Part shown: piece after piece, positions 1-10,332 of the stretch | How the letters are laid out: every line of letters begins with the position of its first letter | Position numbering within the stretch: the first letter of the stretch is position 1 | Source: Parcubacteria group bacterium M6-OD1-4 | GTDB taxonomy: Bacteria > Patescibacteriota > Patescibacteriia > Patescibacteriales > UBA12465 | DNA: 53,871 bases | Direction: 5' to 3' | Assembly (NCBI GenBank): GCA_003056205.1 | Contig: LSNS01000011.1 | Span: forward strand, 1 to 53,871 | Notes under the pieces: generated by a model | Databases searched by the model: none | What the model was told of the DNA's origin: nothing | The model's input: only the letters and a program-made list of their open reading frames with translations | Program-made: the position numbers and the translations under genes

Positions 1-15
1 GACTACGTACACACT
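1..15. repeat. Contig-terminal inverted repeat, left copy
   Basis: gactacgtacacact is the exact reverse complement of the last 15 bases of the window. Confidence 0.95.
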
Positions 16-191
16 GATCCGAAATAATGGCCAGAGAGATAAATCAGAATACTGGCTGCCACCACCAAGGCTGAAATAACCACAATAGTGTTCTGAGACA
101 CCGGACGAGCCAGATTCCAGAAGAAGAAAGTAGAAATAATGATGAAAATGACCGTTTCTAAGATCATTTCTAAAAAAACAGATTTTTTCAT
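3..191 (-). CDS. Hydrophobic membrane protein or fragment; 3' end at contig edge
   Basis: ORF MKKSVFLEMILETVIFIIISTFFF..., two hydrophobic segments; its stop codon lies inside the 15-bp contig-terminal repeat, so the real C-terminus is uncertain. Confidence 0.35.
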   Translation of the reverse strand: MKKSVFLEMILETVIFIIISTFFFWNLARPVSQNTIVVISALVVAASILIYLSGHYFGSVCT

Positions 192-337
192 GATGAGGTT
201 TTTAGTTAAACATAGATTTAATTGATTACTAAGACTACTTGCCGAACAACTAAGCTTGGCAATCAATTAAATCTAAGTTATATTTTAAAAGAACTAATAG
301 TTCTAAATTATCATAATAAATAATTACTGTCAATTAT

Positions 338-694
338 ATGATTCAACAAATTATTGCTCTCGTTTTAATCGCTATTTTTATCTGGCGCTTAGTATCACAA
401 AAAAATAAAAAACAAATTAAACAAAATGAATTCATTCTCTGGTTAGTTTTCTGGTTGTTGGGCGCTCTGGCAATTATTTTCATTCATGATATTGATCAAT
501 TTGTCCACTACCTTGGTTTCTCTGGAACTGGAATTAGTTTTCTAATTTATTTAGCTGTTCTAATTCTCTTTTATTTAGTCTTCCGCCTCCGTCTTAATTT
601 AGCTAAAATGGAAGAAAATATTACTAAACTAGTAAGAACAATAGCTTTAGATAAGGAACAAAAACATTCCCAGCATGAAAAATATCAAAAATAA
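338..694 (+). CDS. DUF2304-like small membrane protein
   Basis: 118 aa, three hydrophobic segments then a charged tail (RLRLNLAKMEENITKLVR); sits directly upstream of a glycosyltransferase as is typical for DUF2304. Confidence 0.7.
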   Translation: MIQQIIALVLIAIFIWRLVSQKNKKQIKQNEFILWLVFWLLGALAIIFIHDIDQFVHYLGFSGTGISFLIYLAVLILFYLVFRLRLNLAKMEENITKLVRTIALDKEQKHSQHEKYQK

Positions 695-1829
695 GATAAA
701 AGTTGCTTCTATTGTTTGCGCTTGGCCACCAGCGGCGGGTGGTATTGGAAATAGCGCCTACCAAATTAATCAATTGCTGAGCGATCGGGTAGAGATTGTT
801 AATTTTACCCCCGGAAAAAATCTTCGACCTTGGCTCCAAAAGGGACATGGAGCTTTTTTACCACAACTTCTTTGGCGTTTAAAAGATTTTGATTATTTAT
901 ATTTTCACTATCCCTTTTTTGGAACTAGTGAAATAATCTACTTATTTAAAAAATTACATAAGAAGAGACCAAAATTGATCATTCACTACCACATGGATGT
1001 CAAAAATAGTGGCTTACTAAGCAAAATTTTAAGTTTGCCAAGTCGTATTCTTCGTCGTTCCCTCCTCAATCAAGCGGATATAATTGTGACTGCTAGCTTA
1101 GACTATATTAAACATAGCCAAATTAGAAAATATTATTTCGCCCATCCCGAAAAATTTAGAGAAATTCCCTTTAGTCTTGATCTCCAAAAATTCCAGCCAA
1201 AAAGTTTAAATCAAAGTAGTAGTAACGGACTAATTAGCTATGCCCAAAAAATAGTTCATTATGTTAATAATGAATTTATTAAAAAGAATCAACGACAATT
1301 ACTGTTTGTTGGTGGTTTAGACCGAGCTCATTATTTTAAAGGCTTAGAGGTTTTATTTATCGCTCTTAGTAAGCTGAAAACAAAAAATTGGAAATTAGTA
1401 ATTGTCGGTGAAGGGGATCGCCGAAAACATTATGAAAAATTAAGTGAAAAATTAGCTTTAACAAAAAAAATAGAATTTCGAGGAAAATTATCTGCTACTG
1501 ATTTAATTCGGACTTATCAAGAAGCCGATCTCTTACTTCTGCCATCAATCAATACTAATGAAGCTTTTGGTTTAGTGATTATTGAAGCCTTAGCTTGCGG
1601 AGTGCCGGTCATCGCTTCCAATCTCCCTGGTGTTCGTCAAGTTTTTAACAATGAGCAAGAAGGTCTACTGGTTAATCCTGGAAATAGCGAAGATTTGAAA
1701 AATAAGTTAGAATTTATTTTAAATCATGAAAATTCTCGACGAAAAATGGCCCAAGCGGCTCGCGAATTAGCAGAAAAGAGATATGACCAAGAGAAAATAA
1801 AAAAAGATTTAGAAAGCTTATTTAATTAA
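675..1829 (+). CDS. Glycosyltransferase family 4 (GT-B)
   Basis: PPAAGGIGNSAYQ N-terminus, LLFVGGLD, VIVGEGDRR, LLLPSINTNEAFGLVIIEALACGVPVIAS motif. Confidence 0.9.
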   Translation: MKNIKNKIKVASIVCAWPPAAGGIGNSAYQINQLLSDRVEIVNFTPGKNLRPWLQKGHGAFLPQLLWRLKDFDYLYFHYPFFGTSEIIYLFKKLHKKRPKLIIHYHMDVKNSGLLSKILSLPSRILRRSLLNQADIIVTASLDYIKHSQIRKYYFAHPEKFREIPFSLDLQKFQPKSLNQSSSNGLISYAQKIVHYVNNEFIKKNQRQLLFVGGLDRAHYFKGLEVLFIALSKLKTKNWKLVIVGEGDRRKHYEKLSEKLALTKKIEFRGKLSATDLIRTYQEADLLLLPSINTNEAFGLVIIEALACGVPVIASNLPGVRQVFNNEQEGLLVNPGNSEDLKNKLEFILNHENSRRKMAQAARELAEKRYDQEKIKKDLESLFN

Positions 1830-1838
1830 AGTGGAAAG

Positions 1839-2915
1839 ATGAAAATTGCTATTATTAATAATCTATATTTTCCTTTTAACCATGGTGGTGCCGAACAAGT
1901 CGTCCGAACGATGATTCAAGAATTAAGAAATTCTGGTCATGAAGTTTTTTTAATCACCAGTCGACCCTCGGGAAAGTTTAAATCCCCAACAACAGATTTC
2001 TCAATTTATTACCTTCCCTCTTTAATTTATAATCTTGATCGCCTACCTAGCGGATTACGATTTTGTTGGCATCTCCATAATCTCTTTAATTTAAAAAAAT
2101 ACTATCAACTTAAAAAAATTCTTCAACACACTAAACCGGATCTCGTCATTACTCATAATCTTTTAGGCTTAGGCTTTTTAACTCCCCGCCTAATCAAAAA
2201 ATTGAAGATTAAGCATCAACACGTTCTACATGATATTCAGCTCCTTCACCCTTCAGGCTTAATGCTTCTCGGACAAGAAAAAAAAATTAAGAGCTTCGCA
2301 GCTCGAAGTTATCAATACTGTACACGTTATCTATTCTCTTCACCAGAAAAAGTTATCTCACCTTCAAGATGGCTGATGGCTGAACACCGTCAACGAGGCT
2401 TTTTCCCTGATTCCCAATTAGAAATTAAACCCTTCAAAATTCCAATCCAAGAAATAAAAGTTAAGCAAAATGTTCTTCATCAGCAAGGCGCTGAGAAAGT
2501 CTTTCTTTTTGTTGGTCAACTAGAAATTCAAAAAGGAATTCTCTGGTTGATAAAAGTTTTCCAACAGTTAAATAATAAAGCAGTTAAATTAATTATTGTC
2601 GGAAGCGGTCCAAAAGAAAAAGAAATTAAAAAATTAATTAATTCCAATTCACAAATAGAACTTCGGGGACAATTAAACTCTTCAGAAGTTAAAAAAGTAA
2701 TGTTAGCAAGTGATTATTTAATCGTTCCCTCACTATGTTATGAAAATTCTCCAACCGTGATTTATGAAGCTCAGGCTGTGGCTTTACCAGTGATTGCCGC
2801 CCAAATTGGCGGTATTCCCGAAATACTTAAAAATTCAGACTATCTATTCCCAGCCGGGAATGAAAAAGAATTAATTAGAATTCTAATGAATAAAATTACT
2901 AATAATAAAAATTAA
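1839..2915 (+). CDS. Glycosyltransferase family 4
   Basis: FNHGGAEQVVRTM, FVGQLEIQKGI, PSLCYENSPTVIYEAQAVALPVIAAQIGGIPEI. Confidence 0.9.
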   Translation: MKIAIINNLYFPFNHGGAEQVVRTMIQELRNSGHEVFLITSRPSGKFKSPTTDFSIYYLPSLIYNLDRLPSGLRFCWHLHNLFNLKKYYQLKKILQHTKPDLVITHNLLGLGFLTPRLIKKLKIKHQHVLHDIQLLHPSGLMLLGQEKKIKSFAARSYQYCTRYLFSSPEKVISPSRWLMAEHRQRGFFPDSQLEIKPFKIPIQEIKVKQNVLHQQGAEKVFLFVGQLEIQKGILWLIKVFQQLNNKAVKLIIVGSGPKEKEIKKLINSNSQIELRGQLNSSEVKKVMLASDYLIVPSLCYENSPTVIYEAQAVALPVIAAQIGGIPEILKNSDYLFPAGNEKELIRILMNKITNNKN

Positions 2916-2922
2916 ATAGTAG

Positions 2923-3945
2923 CTAAGAGCCCAAACCTTGTAATCTCTTGTTGGCTTGGATATCAAATATAGTTTTTTGAAGACCATTGCGCAGAGTGAC
3001 AACTGGCATCCAAGATAAATCATTCTTAGCGAGACTGATGTCTGGTAAAACTAACTCACTGACAAATAGCTTGCTGGTACTATAAGTAATTTTAGATGAC
3101 GATTTTGTCTCTTCAATAATCAATTTAACTAAATCTGTTAAATTGACATTAACATCAGAACCAATATTAACTGGACCAGCAATTTCTGAAATCATTAATT
3201 TAGAAACAGCATCAATCAAATCATCAATATAACAAAAGGAAGAGGAAAAACTAGCATCACCATGGATAACAACATCTTTGTTTTCTAAAGCACTAATAAT
3301 ATAATCAGGAACAATTTGATGTTCGGCAATAGCCATCCGCGGTCCATAGACTCGAAAAAGGCGAATTAAACGAGCATCAATATTATAGACTGCTCGATAA
3401 TTAGCAACTAGTGTTTCGGCAAAACGTTTTCCTTCATCATAAGCTGCCCGGTCAGCTAACTGATCAACTTGGCCAAGATGATCTTCTTTAAATTTTAACT
3501 CAGAATGAAGAGGATCACGAGGACCATAAACAACCGCTGAGGAGAATTGTAAAAACTTAGCTTGGTATTTAATGGTTAAATCTAATAAATTCTTGACCAC
3601 TAAAGAATTAGCGGCTAAAACTGCTACGCGATTAACTAAGAAATGTTTTGGCGAGGCGGGACAAGCTAAATTATAAATTTCTTGGATTCCTTGAAATTCC
3701 ACCTTAAATTCTTTCAAGTCTTCAATTTTTTCCAATTCCAAAGGTAGGCTTAAATCGTGATTGATAAAAATAAAATTTGGGTTAGCAAGAAGATGATCAA
3801 TATTACGTTCAGTCCCAGAAACAAAATTATCAATACAAATAACCTTATGTTTTTTTACCAATTCGTCACAAAGATGAGAGCCAATAAAACCTGCTCCACC
3901 AGCAACCAAGACATTTTTTTTATCAAAAATTACTTGTTTAGACAT
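2923..3945 (-). CDS. NAD-dependent epimerase/dehydratase (UDP-glucuronate decarboxylase-like SDR)
   Basis: VAGGAGFIGSHLCDELV Rossmann motif, NLACPASP, RVYGPRM, NIGSDVNVNLTDL. Confidence 0.8.
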   Translation of the reverse strand: MSKQVIFDKKNVLVAGGAGFIGSHLCDELVKKHKVICIDNFVSGTERNIDHLLANPNFIFINHDLSLPLELEKIEDLKEFKVEFQGIQEIYNLACPASPKHFLVNRVAVLAANSLVVKNLLDLTIKYQAKFLQFSSAVVYGPRDPLHSELKFKEDHLGQVDQLADRAAYDEGKRFAETLVANYRAVYNIDARLIRLFRVYGPRMAIAEHQIVPDYIISALENKDVVIHGDASFSSSFCYIDDLIDAVSKLMISEIAGPVNIGSDVNVNLTDLVKLIIEETKSSSKITYSTSKLFVSELVLPDISLAKNDLSWMPVVTLRNGLQKTIFDIQANKRLQGLGS

Positions 3946-3966
3946 AGTCTTAAAACTTATTAAAGA

Positions 3967-6003
3967 TTAGTTAGATACTTTTATTATAGCAATATTTGCT
4001 CCACCATGCCAATTAGTTTTCCAAGTATAAAAAGATTGTAGAAGAGCTCCTTGACCATTAAAAATCCTAATTTCTGGGGCAGCCCCTGGTTCGGCACCAA
4101 CAATAATATCTCCAATACCATTATTATTAATATCACCCGCAGCGAGATTAACTCCACCTTGCCAGTTAGTACGGAAAACAAGAAACTTCTTTTTCAAGAC
4201 TGCACGATTAGTAAAAATTTTAATTAAGGGATTCCGTCCTGGACCAGGAGCAACAATAATTTCTTGTTTATTACGATCCCGTCGCCCATCAACATTAGTG
4301 ACCGCTACTTTAATCCCTCCCCGAAAAGTTTTTTCATAAGCATAAAAAGCACTTAAGATTTTACCCGTGGGGGTAAAAATTTTAATCACTGGTGCTCGCC
4401 CACGACCATAAGCAACAACAATCTCTCGATTTTCTTTGCCATCTAAATCACCAACAGCGACACTCAAACCACCACGCCAGTTTTTGCTATCCACTGAGAA
4501 ACTTCTTAATAATCGTCCCTGATTACTATAGATATAAACTTTACCTCGTCCTGCAGAAGCAGCGGTCACAATAATTTCTGCTTGACCATCACCCTGAAGA
4601 TCGCTAACAGCGAGATTAAGGCCACCACGAAAATGGGAATTCAAAACGGAAAATGTTTTCAACACTTGCCCCTGAGAACTAAGAATTTTAATTTGTGGTT
4701 TTTGTCCTAAAGCAGAGGCGACCACAATTTCATTTTGACCATTTCCATAAAGATCACCGCTGGCAACTTGAGAACCAGGCGCTAAACTCTTTAAAGATAA
4801 TTGGCGAATAAAGTCTCCGTTAACTGCTGTAATTTTAGAATGCCGAAAAGTTTTTTTAATATTTTTATTGCTGACAACCACTAGACGAGCTAAATAACTA
4901 TAAAGTTTAGCTTTAGCCATTTCCACCGCCTTAAAAACATCTAAACGTCCATTACCAAGTTCACTGAGATAATGAGGATTCAAACGATTAATATTATCAG
5001 TAGAAGCAAAAAGAATATTAACCACCTGACGAGGACTTAATTCTGGATTAGCCTGTTCAATTAAAGCTAAAGTTGCCGAAACTAAAGGAGCAGCCATTGA
5101 GGTCCCTGACCAATAGCCATCATAAATTTTACTAGGATTATTCTTAATACTCCCAGCGGTGATCGTATTAAAAAAACTAATTCCCGGAGCAGTAATATCA
5201 ACGCAACGTGATCCATAACTAGAAAATTTTGCTTTTTGATCTAAAGCATCAGTGGCGGCAACACCAATCACCATATTTTGATTAAAACTACCATCATAAC
5301 AAGCGGGATAAATTGGTGTTTTACTAATATTATAACCTTGACCATTAGCCTGCCCATTTCCAGCAGCAGCCACCACAATCACCCCGGCTTGATGAGCCCG
5401 AGCAATTGCTTCTTGTAAGGCCTGACTATATTTAAAAGAGGTAAAACTTAAATTAATAATATCCGCACCATTATTAGTTGCATAATCAATAGCCCGAATC
5501 ACATCGCTCACCTTTCCCTGCCCCCGATCGTTTAAAACTCGAAGGGGCATTATTTTAGCTGACCAAGTTACACCCACCACACCAATCTTATTATTTCCTT
5601 GGGCAGCAATAATACCGGCCACCATCGTTCCGTGCGATACTCCAGTTTCCGTCCAACCGGGATCAAATTTAGCCGGTGCTTGAGGAATATTATCCACAAA
5701 ATCCCAACCATGAACATCGTCGATAAAACCATTGCCATCATCATCTCGGCCATTAGCGGGAATTTCTTTTGTATTCGTCCAAATATTATGGCGTAAATCA
5801 GGATGATTTAATTGGACCCGACCATCAATCACCGCAATAACAATGTCGGGGCTGGCAGAAATAATATCCCAAGCCTGATTAGCTTTAATCTTGGCTAAAT
5901 ACCACTGATTGTTATAATAGCGGTCGTTAGGGTGCACCGCTGCTAAAACTGGTTCAGCAATTAAGAAAGCCAGAATAAAAAAAGATGTTAGTATTTTTTT
6001 CAT
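3967..6003 (-). CDS. Secreted S8 (subtilisin-like) serine protease with C-terminal FG-GAP/VCBS-like repeats
   Basis: Signal peptide; catalytic motifs VIDGRVQLNHPDL, SHGTMVAGI, SGTSMAAP; about five C-terminal repeats of the GDLxGxGxxEIVVA...IKIF type. Confidence 0.9.
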   Translation of the reverse strand: MKKILTSFFILAFLIAEPVLAAVHPNDRYYNNQWYLAKIKANQAWDIISASPDIVIAVIDGRVQLNHPDLRHNIWTNTKEIPANGRDDDGNGFIDDVHGWDFVDNIPQAPAKFDPGWTETGVSHGTMVAGIIAAQGNNKIGVVGVTWSAKIMPLRVLNDRGQGKVSDVIRAIDYATNNGADIINLSFTSFKYSQALQEAIARAHQAGVIVVAAAGNGQANGQGYNISKTPIYPACYDGSFNQNMVIGVAATDALDQKAKFSSYGSRCVDITAPGISFFNTITAGSIKNNPSKIYDGYWSGTSMAAPLVSATLALIEQANPELSPRQVVNILFASTDNINRLNPHYLSELGNGRLDVFKAVEMAKAKLYSYLARLVVVSNKNIKKTFRHSKITAVNGDFIRQLSLKSLAPGSQVASGDLYGNGQNEIVVASALGQKPQIKILSSQGQVLKTFSVLNSHFRGGLNLAVSDLQGDGQAEIIVTAASAGRGKVYIYSNQGRLLRSFSVDSKNWRGGLSVAVGDLDGKENREIVVAYGRGRAPVIKIFTPTGKILSAFYAYEKTFRGGIKVAVTNVDGRRDRNKQEIIVAPGPGRNPLIKIFTNRAVLKKKFLVFRTNWQGGVNLAAGDINNNGIGDIIVGAEPGAAPEIRIFNGQGALLQSFYTWKTNWHGGANIAIIKVSN

Positions 6004-6105
6004 AACATCTTAATAATATCATAATTTAAATAGATAAAACAAGCTCAAGAATTCACAAAATTACAGCTAAAATTATTTTTGTAAGAGTTTGAAGAGAATA
6101 AATCT

Positions 6106-7317
6106 TTACAGACTTTCCAGTAGTTTCAAAGTTTCTTGAGCACACTTTCGCCAACTAAATTGTTGAGCACGTTTTCGTCCCCGAATAATTAATTGGGCTC
6201 GCAATTGCTGATCACTGATAATATTAAACATCGCTTTAGCAATTGCGTTTTTATCATTTTGATTAAAGTATAAAGCGGCTTCACCGGCAATTTCTCGCAA
6301 AACACTTAAATCCGAAACAGCAGTGGGAACTCCACAAGCAAAAGCTTCTAAAATTGGAATGCCAAAACCTTCATGCTTAGTCGGAAAAATAAAAGCTTGA
6401 GCAGCACTAAAAATATCTGGTAAATCTTTTTCCTGAACCCAACCCGGCAAAAATATCTTATCTTCCAAACCATATTCACTAATCGTATAACCAATTTCAT
6501 CATAACCAAAACTAGCATCGCCCACTAAAACTAAATTCATCTTTAGTTCAGGATGAGCTTCGGTTAATAAGGCAAAAGCTTCGACCAGAGCAACGGTATT
6601 TTTCTTTTTTTCCAAGCGACCAACATATAAAAGATAAGGGGCTTGTAAACCATATTTCGCTAAAATTGCTGATTTTTTTTCCTCAGTACTATTTGCTGGA
6701 TATAATTCTGAATCATAACCATTGTGAATAACCACTATTTTCTCTGGGGAGGTTTTTTTATAAAGTTTTAAAATATCTTGTTTAGTATTTTCCGAAACGG
6801 CGATAATTTTTTTAGCATGGCGTAGGGCAAAAGTAGTTGACCAGTAGAGATAGTCTAAAGATTCTGATCGGTAACGGCCATAAGTAATAATTTTAATAAA
6901 AAAATTTACCAAACGTCGTAAACCAAAAACTTTTGTCTTCAGTTTAAAGGAGTGATATAAGTTACTTTCTTGCCAAAAAGCTAAATCATGAATAGTGTTG
7001 ACGGTTTTGAAAGGGCCAAAAAGCGGTAAACCATGGGCGGGAACAAATAAAACATCTGGACGGTGCCAAAACATTTCCAAAGTTAAACGCCCTAAAGTCC
7101 AGAAAGAAGCGAATGGCCAATTCAAGAGTTTGATTGAAAAATTGGGATGATCTTTAATTATTGCTAAAAGATCTGGTCGCGCTGGTTGGTTGAGATAGAG
7201 ATGGTATTGATTAACAGAATCAATTTCTGCTAAATTTTTAATTAAATAAAAGGAATACCATTCAGTCCCGGTTTTATGAAGTAAATTAGCGCGTGAAGCG
7301 TCGATGCCAATAATCAT
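6106..7317 (-). CDS. Glycosyltransferase family 4
   Basis: LLYVGRLEKKKN, FIFPTKHEGFGIPILEAFACGVPTAVSD. Confidence 0.9.
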   Translation of the reverse strand: MIIGIDASRANLLHKTGTEWYSFYLIKNLAEIDSVNQYHLYLNQPARPDLLAIIKDHPNFSIKLLNWPFASFWTLGRLTLEMFWHRPDVLFVPAHGLPLFGPFKTVNTIHDLAFWQESNLYHSFKLKTKVFGLRRLVNFFIKIITYGRYRSESLDYLYWSTTFALRHAKKIIAVSENTKQDILKLYKKTSPEKIVVIHNGYDSELYPANSTEEKKSAILAKYGLQAPYLLYVGRLEKKKNTVALVEAFALLTEAHPELKMNLVLVGDASFGYDEIGYTISEYGLEDKIFLPGWVQEKDLPDIFSAAQAFIFPTKHEGFGIPILEAFACGVPTAVSDLSVLREIAGEAALYFNQNDKNAIAKAMFNIISDQQLRAQLIIRGRKRAQQFSWRKCAQETLKLLESL

Positions 7318-7319
7318 AT

Positions 7320-7346
7320 AAAAAAACGACCATTGAAATCATGGTC
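7320..7346 (-). terminator. Rho-independent terminator downstream of the second mreB
   Basis: On minus strand GACCAT-GATTTCA-ATGGTC stem followed by a T run. Confidence 0.7.
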
Positions 7347-7352
7347 TGTTAA

Positions 7353-8360
7353 TTATTTAGTCGCTAGAATACTACGTTTATAGGAGTCAAGATTATCAAG
7401 GGCAATTCCCGTCCCTTTCGCTACACACAACATAGCATCATCGGCGACATAAGCCGCCACACCAGTCGTGCGAGCAATCAATTGATCAATATTTCGTAAT
7501 AAAGAGCTTCCCCCGGTGAGAATGATTCCCTTGTCCATAATATCGGCTGATAATTCTGGTGGAGTTTTTTGTAAAACTTTTTTTACCACCGAAATAATCG
7601 CTTCTAGTTCACTTTGAATAGCTTCAGTCACATCGTCACTAGAAACCGTAATACTACGAGGTAAACCAGTAACAATATCTCGCCCACGAATATCTAAATA
7701 TAATTTATCTTCAATATATAAAGCCGAACCAATATTGATTTTTACTTCTTCAGCAGTCCGTTCCCCAATTGCTAAATTATATTTTTTTCGAATAAATTCT
7801 AAAATCGCCGCATCAAATTTATTACCACCAACGCGCACGGAAGTGGAAGCGACGATTCCTCCTAAAGAAATCACCGCCATTTCTGCTGTACCACCACCAA
7901 TATCAATCACCATGTGTCCCGTTGCTGAACCAATCGGAATATCGGCTCCAATTGCGGCAGCAACTGGCTCTTTGATGATATAAGCGGCTTTCGCTCCAGC
8001 AGCGATGGTCGCTTCAATCACCGCCCGTCGTTCAGTGGAAGAAATGCCAGCTGGAACAGCAACCATTACTTCGGGCCGGAATAAACGAATCCCGCCTAAA
8101 GTCTTGTTAACAAAATAACGAATCATCGCTTCGGTGGCTCGATAATCAGCAATAACCCCGTCTTTCAAAGGACGAATGGCGGTAATAATATCGGGAGTGC
8201 GTCCAATCATATCCTTGGCTTCATTACCAACAGCAAGAATTTTTTTATCTTCTACTGACACAGCAACCACGCTAGGCTCATTAACAACGATTCCTCGTCG
8301 CGGAACATAGATTAAAGTATAAGTTGTGCCTAAATCAATACCGATTCGTTTAATAAACAT
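7353..8360 (-). CDS. mreB: Rod-shape determining protein MreB (second paralog)
   Basis: IGIDLGTTYTLIYVPRRGIVVNEPSVVA, DIGGGTAEMAVISLGGIV, LTGGSSLLR. Confidence 0.93.
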   Translation of the reverse strand: MFIKRIGIDLGTTYTLIYVPRRGIVVNEPSVVAVSVEDKKILAVGNEAKDMIGRTPDIITAIRPLKDGVIADYRATEAMIRYFVNKTLGGIRLFRPEVMVAVPAGISSTERRAVIEATIAAGAKAAYIIKEPVAAAIGADIPIGSATGHMVIDIGGGTAEMAVISLGGIVASTSVRVGGNKFDAAILEFIRKKYNLAIGERTAEEVKINIGSALYIEDKLYLDIRGRDIVTGLPRSITVSSDDVTEAIQSELEAIISVVKKVLQKTPPELSADIMDKGIILTGGSSLLRNIDQLIARTTGVAAYVADDAMLCVAKGTGIALDNLDSYKRSILATK

Positions 8361-8405
8361 AAAAATCTTATTAAATACTAGTCTATCTTAATATTTTACC
8401 GAGCA

Positions 8406-8855
8406 TTAGTCAATATCATCTTCATTATTTCCGCTACCACCTTCTTGAGAAAATTTTTCTTTATTAGTAACAATTTTTTTCACTTTTTCAGCAAATTGAA
8501 AAGTATCAAATTCTTCTTTGAAAAAAAAGTAATCAGCTCCTAATTCTAAGCTCCGACTACGACTATCAGCCACACTCAAATCGGTAAAAATAAAGATTTG
8601 CTTATCACTCAGCTCGGGGTCAGCCTTAATCTTTTTAATAATATCAAAACCATCAACTTTCGGCAGGATTAAATCTAAAATAATATATTCTGGAGAAAAA
8701 TCTCGTAAGCGTTGCAATAATTCTTCTGATTCTTCATCCCCATAACTTAGCTCGACGTCAAATTCGGCAGCAGCAAACTGGGATTCTAAGCCATAGAGAA
8801 TATCCGCATCATCTTCAATAATAAAAATTTTTCTAGTTGACATATTATTAAACAT
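8406..8855 (-). CDS. Stand-alone response regulator receiver protein
   Basis: KIFIIEDDADI, ILDLILPKVDGFDIIKKIK, conserved later F/K positions; no output domain, acidic tail. Confidence 0.88.
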   Translation of the reverse strand: MFNNMSTRKIFIIEDDADILYGLESQFAAAEFDVELSYGDEESEELLQRLRDFSPEYIILDLILPKVDGFDIIKKIKADPELSDKQIFIFTDLSVADSRSRSLELGADYFFFKEEFDTFQFAEKVKKIVTNKEKFSQEGGSGNNEDDID

Positions 8856-8905
8856 TTTTTATTAACCACTCCATACTTAAAATTTGAGTAATTAATAAAA
8901 TAAAA

Positions 8906-9868
8906 TTAACTTTTAAGTTTTTTCCACCAAGAAGAATGTTGTTGATACCAGTTAATGGTTTCTTGTAATCCTTGTTGAAAATTAATTTTTGGCGACCAAG
9001 AGAGTTCTCGCTGAGCTTTACGAGAATCAATAGCATACCGCTGATCATGCCCAGGACGATCACTAACATACTTAATTTTGCTCTCCGGGAAAGACATTAA
9101 TTTTAAAATTAATTTCGTAATCTCTAAATTAGAATATTCATTATTAGCCCCCAAACAATAAGTCTCACCAATCTTCCCGTGATGAATGATTAGGTCTATT
9201 CCACGGTTATGATCATCAACATGAATCCAGTCCCGAACATTCTGGCCAGTGCCATAAACTGGAACAGTCTGATCTGTTAATAAATTAGTAATGAATAAGG
9301 GAATTAATTTTTCGGGATATTGATAGGGGCCATAGTTGTTAGAACAATTAGAAATAGTAATGGGCAAATTGTAAGTATGGAAATAAGCCCGTACCAAATG
9401 ATCAGCCGCCGCTTTAGAAGCACTATAGGGAGAGTGGGGCTGATAAGGACTCTGCTCATTAAATTTTTCAGCATTAAAGTCTAAACTACCAAAAACCTCG
9501 TCAGTAGAAATATGGTGAAAACGAATTTGTCGCTGACGGGCTGCTTCTAATAGCACTCGAGTACCCTCAACATTGGTTTTAATAAAATCAGCACTATTGA
9601 GAATAGAACGATCCACATGGCTTTCAGCAGCAAAATGAACAATCAGCTCAACGTCCGCCACTAATTTATTAACTAAACGAGCATCACTAATATCACCGTG
9701 AACAAATTGATAATGAGGATGACTACTAATATCTTCTAAATTATCCAAATTGCCAGCATAAGTCAGTAAATCTAAATTAACCAAATAATCAGTGGGATAT
9801 TTTTTTAACCAATAATGAATAAAATTGGAGCCAATAAAACCTGCCCCACCAGTTACTAATAATTTCAT
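8906..9868 (-). CDS. rfbB: dTDP-glucose 4,6-dehydratase
   Basis: LVTGGAGFIGSNFIHYWL, HFAAESHVDRSI, STDEVFGSL, SNNYGPYQYPEKLIPLFI. Confidence 0.92.
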   Translation of the reverse strand: MKLLVTGGAGFIGSNFIHYWLKKYPTDYLVNLDLLTYAGNLDNLEDISSHPHYQFVHGDISDARLVNKLVADVELIVHFAAESHVDRSILNSADFIKTNVEGTRVLLEAARQRQIRFHHISTDEVFGSLDFNAEKFNEQSPYQPHSPYSASKAAADHLVRAYFHTYNLPITISNCSNNYGPYQYPEKLIPLFITNLLTDQTVPVYGTGQNVRDWIHVDDHNRGIDLIIHHGKIGETYCLGANNEYSNLEITKLILKLMSFPESKIKYVSDRPGHDQRYAIDSRKAQRELSWSPKINFQQGLQETINWYQQHSSWWKKLKS

Positions 9869-9904
9869 AAAAGATGAAAAACTAAACCACTATTTTAATA
9901 AAAC

Positions 9905-10300
9905 TTAACTCCTTAACTTTTTAATAATTTCTTCGGCGGCTCCCGGGGCATAAGTAGTTCGCAACCAAGAACGGTGTTGATCATGAGCATCACGGGGGAT
10001 AAGATGAAAATGGAGATGCTCCACCTCTTGACCAGCGGCACGACCATTATTAACTGAGAGATTATAAGCAGCTAATCCTAATTTGGTCTTTAATAAATAA
10101 GCAACTTTTTTAACCACCGTAATTAAATACTTCAATTCCTCTTCAGGAATTTCTTCCAAATTTTGATAATGTTTTTTTGGAATCACTAAGGTGTGTCCAG
10201 GATTGACTGGTTTAATATCTAAAAAAGCTAAAACTTGCTCATCTTCATAAACTCGATAAGCAGGGATTTCCTGATTAATAATTTTACAAAAAATACACAT
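9905..10300 (-). CDS. HIT family protein
   Basis: CIFCKIINQEIPAYRVYED, HTLVIPKKH, HLHFHLIPR histidine triad. Confidence 0.95.
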   Translation of the reverse strand: MCIFCKIINQEIPAYRVYEDEQVLAFLDIKPVNPGHTLVIPKKHYQNLEEIPEEELKYLITVVKKVAYLLKTKLGLAAYNLSVNNGRAAGQEVEHLHFHLIPRDAHDQHRSWLRTTYAPGAAEEIIKKLRS

Positions 10301-10332
10301 AGTCTGTTATAAATTAAAACTGATAATTAAAA

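Noticed and set aside
290-304. Short palindrome AGAACTA-A-TAGTTCT upstream of DUF2304
   Set aside because: Could be an operator or weak hairpin but has no T-run or promoter context strong enough to call.
624-848. Minus-strand 74-aa ORF over the DUF2304/GT4 junction
   Set aside because: Antisense to two supported genes, no motif.
7735-7983. Plus-strand ORF antisense to mreB (also 13724-14005 and 14002-14214)
   Set aside because: Shadow frames of well-conserved minus-strand mreB genes; no independent protein features.
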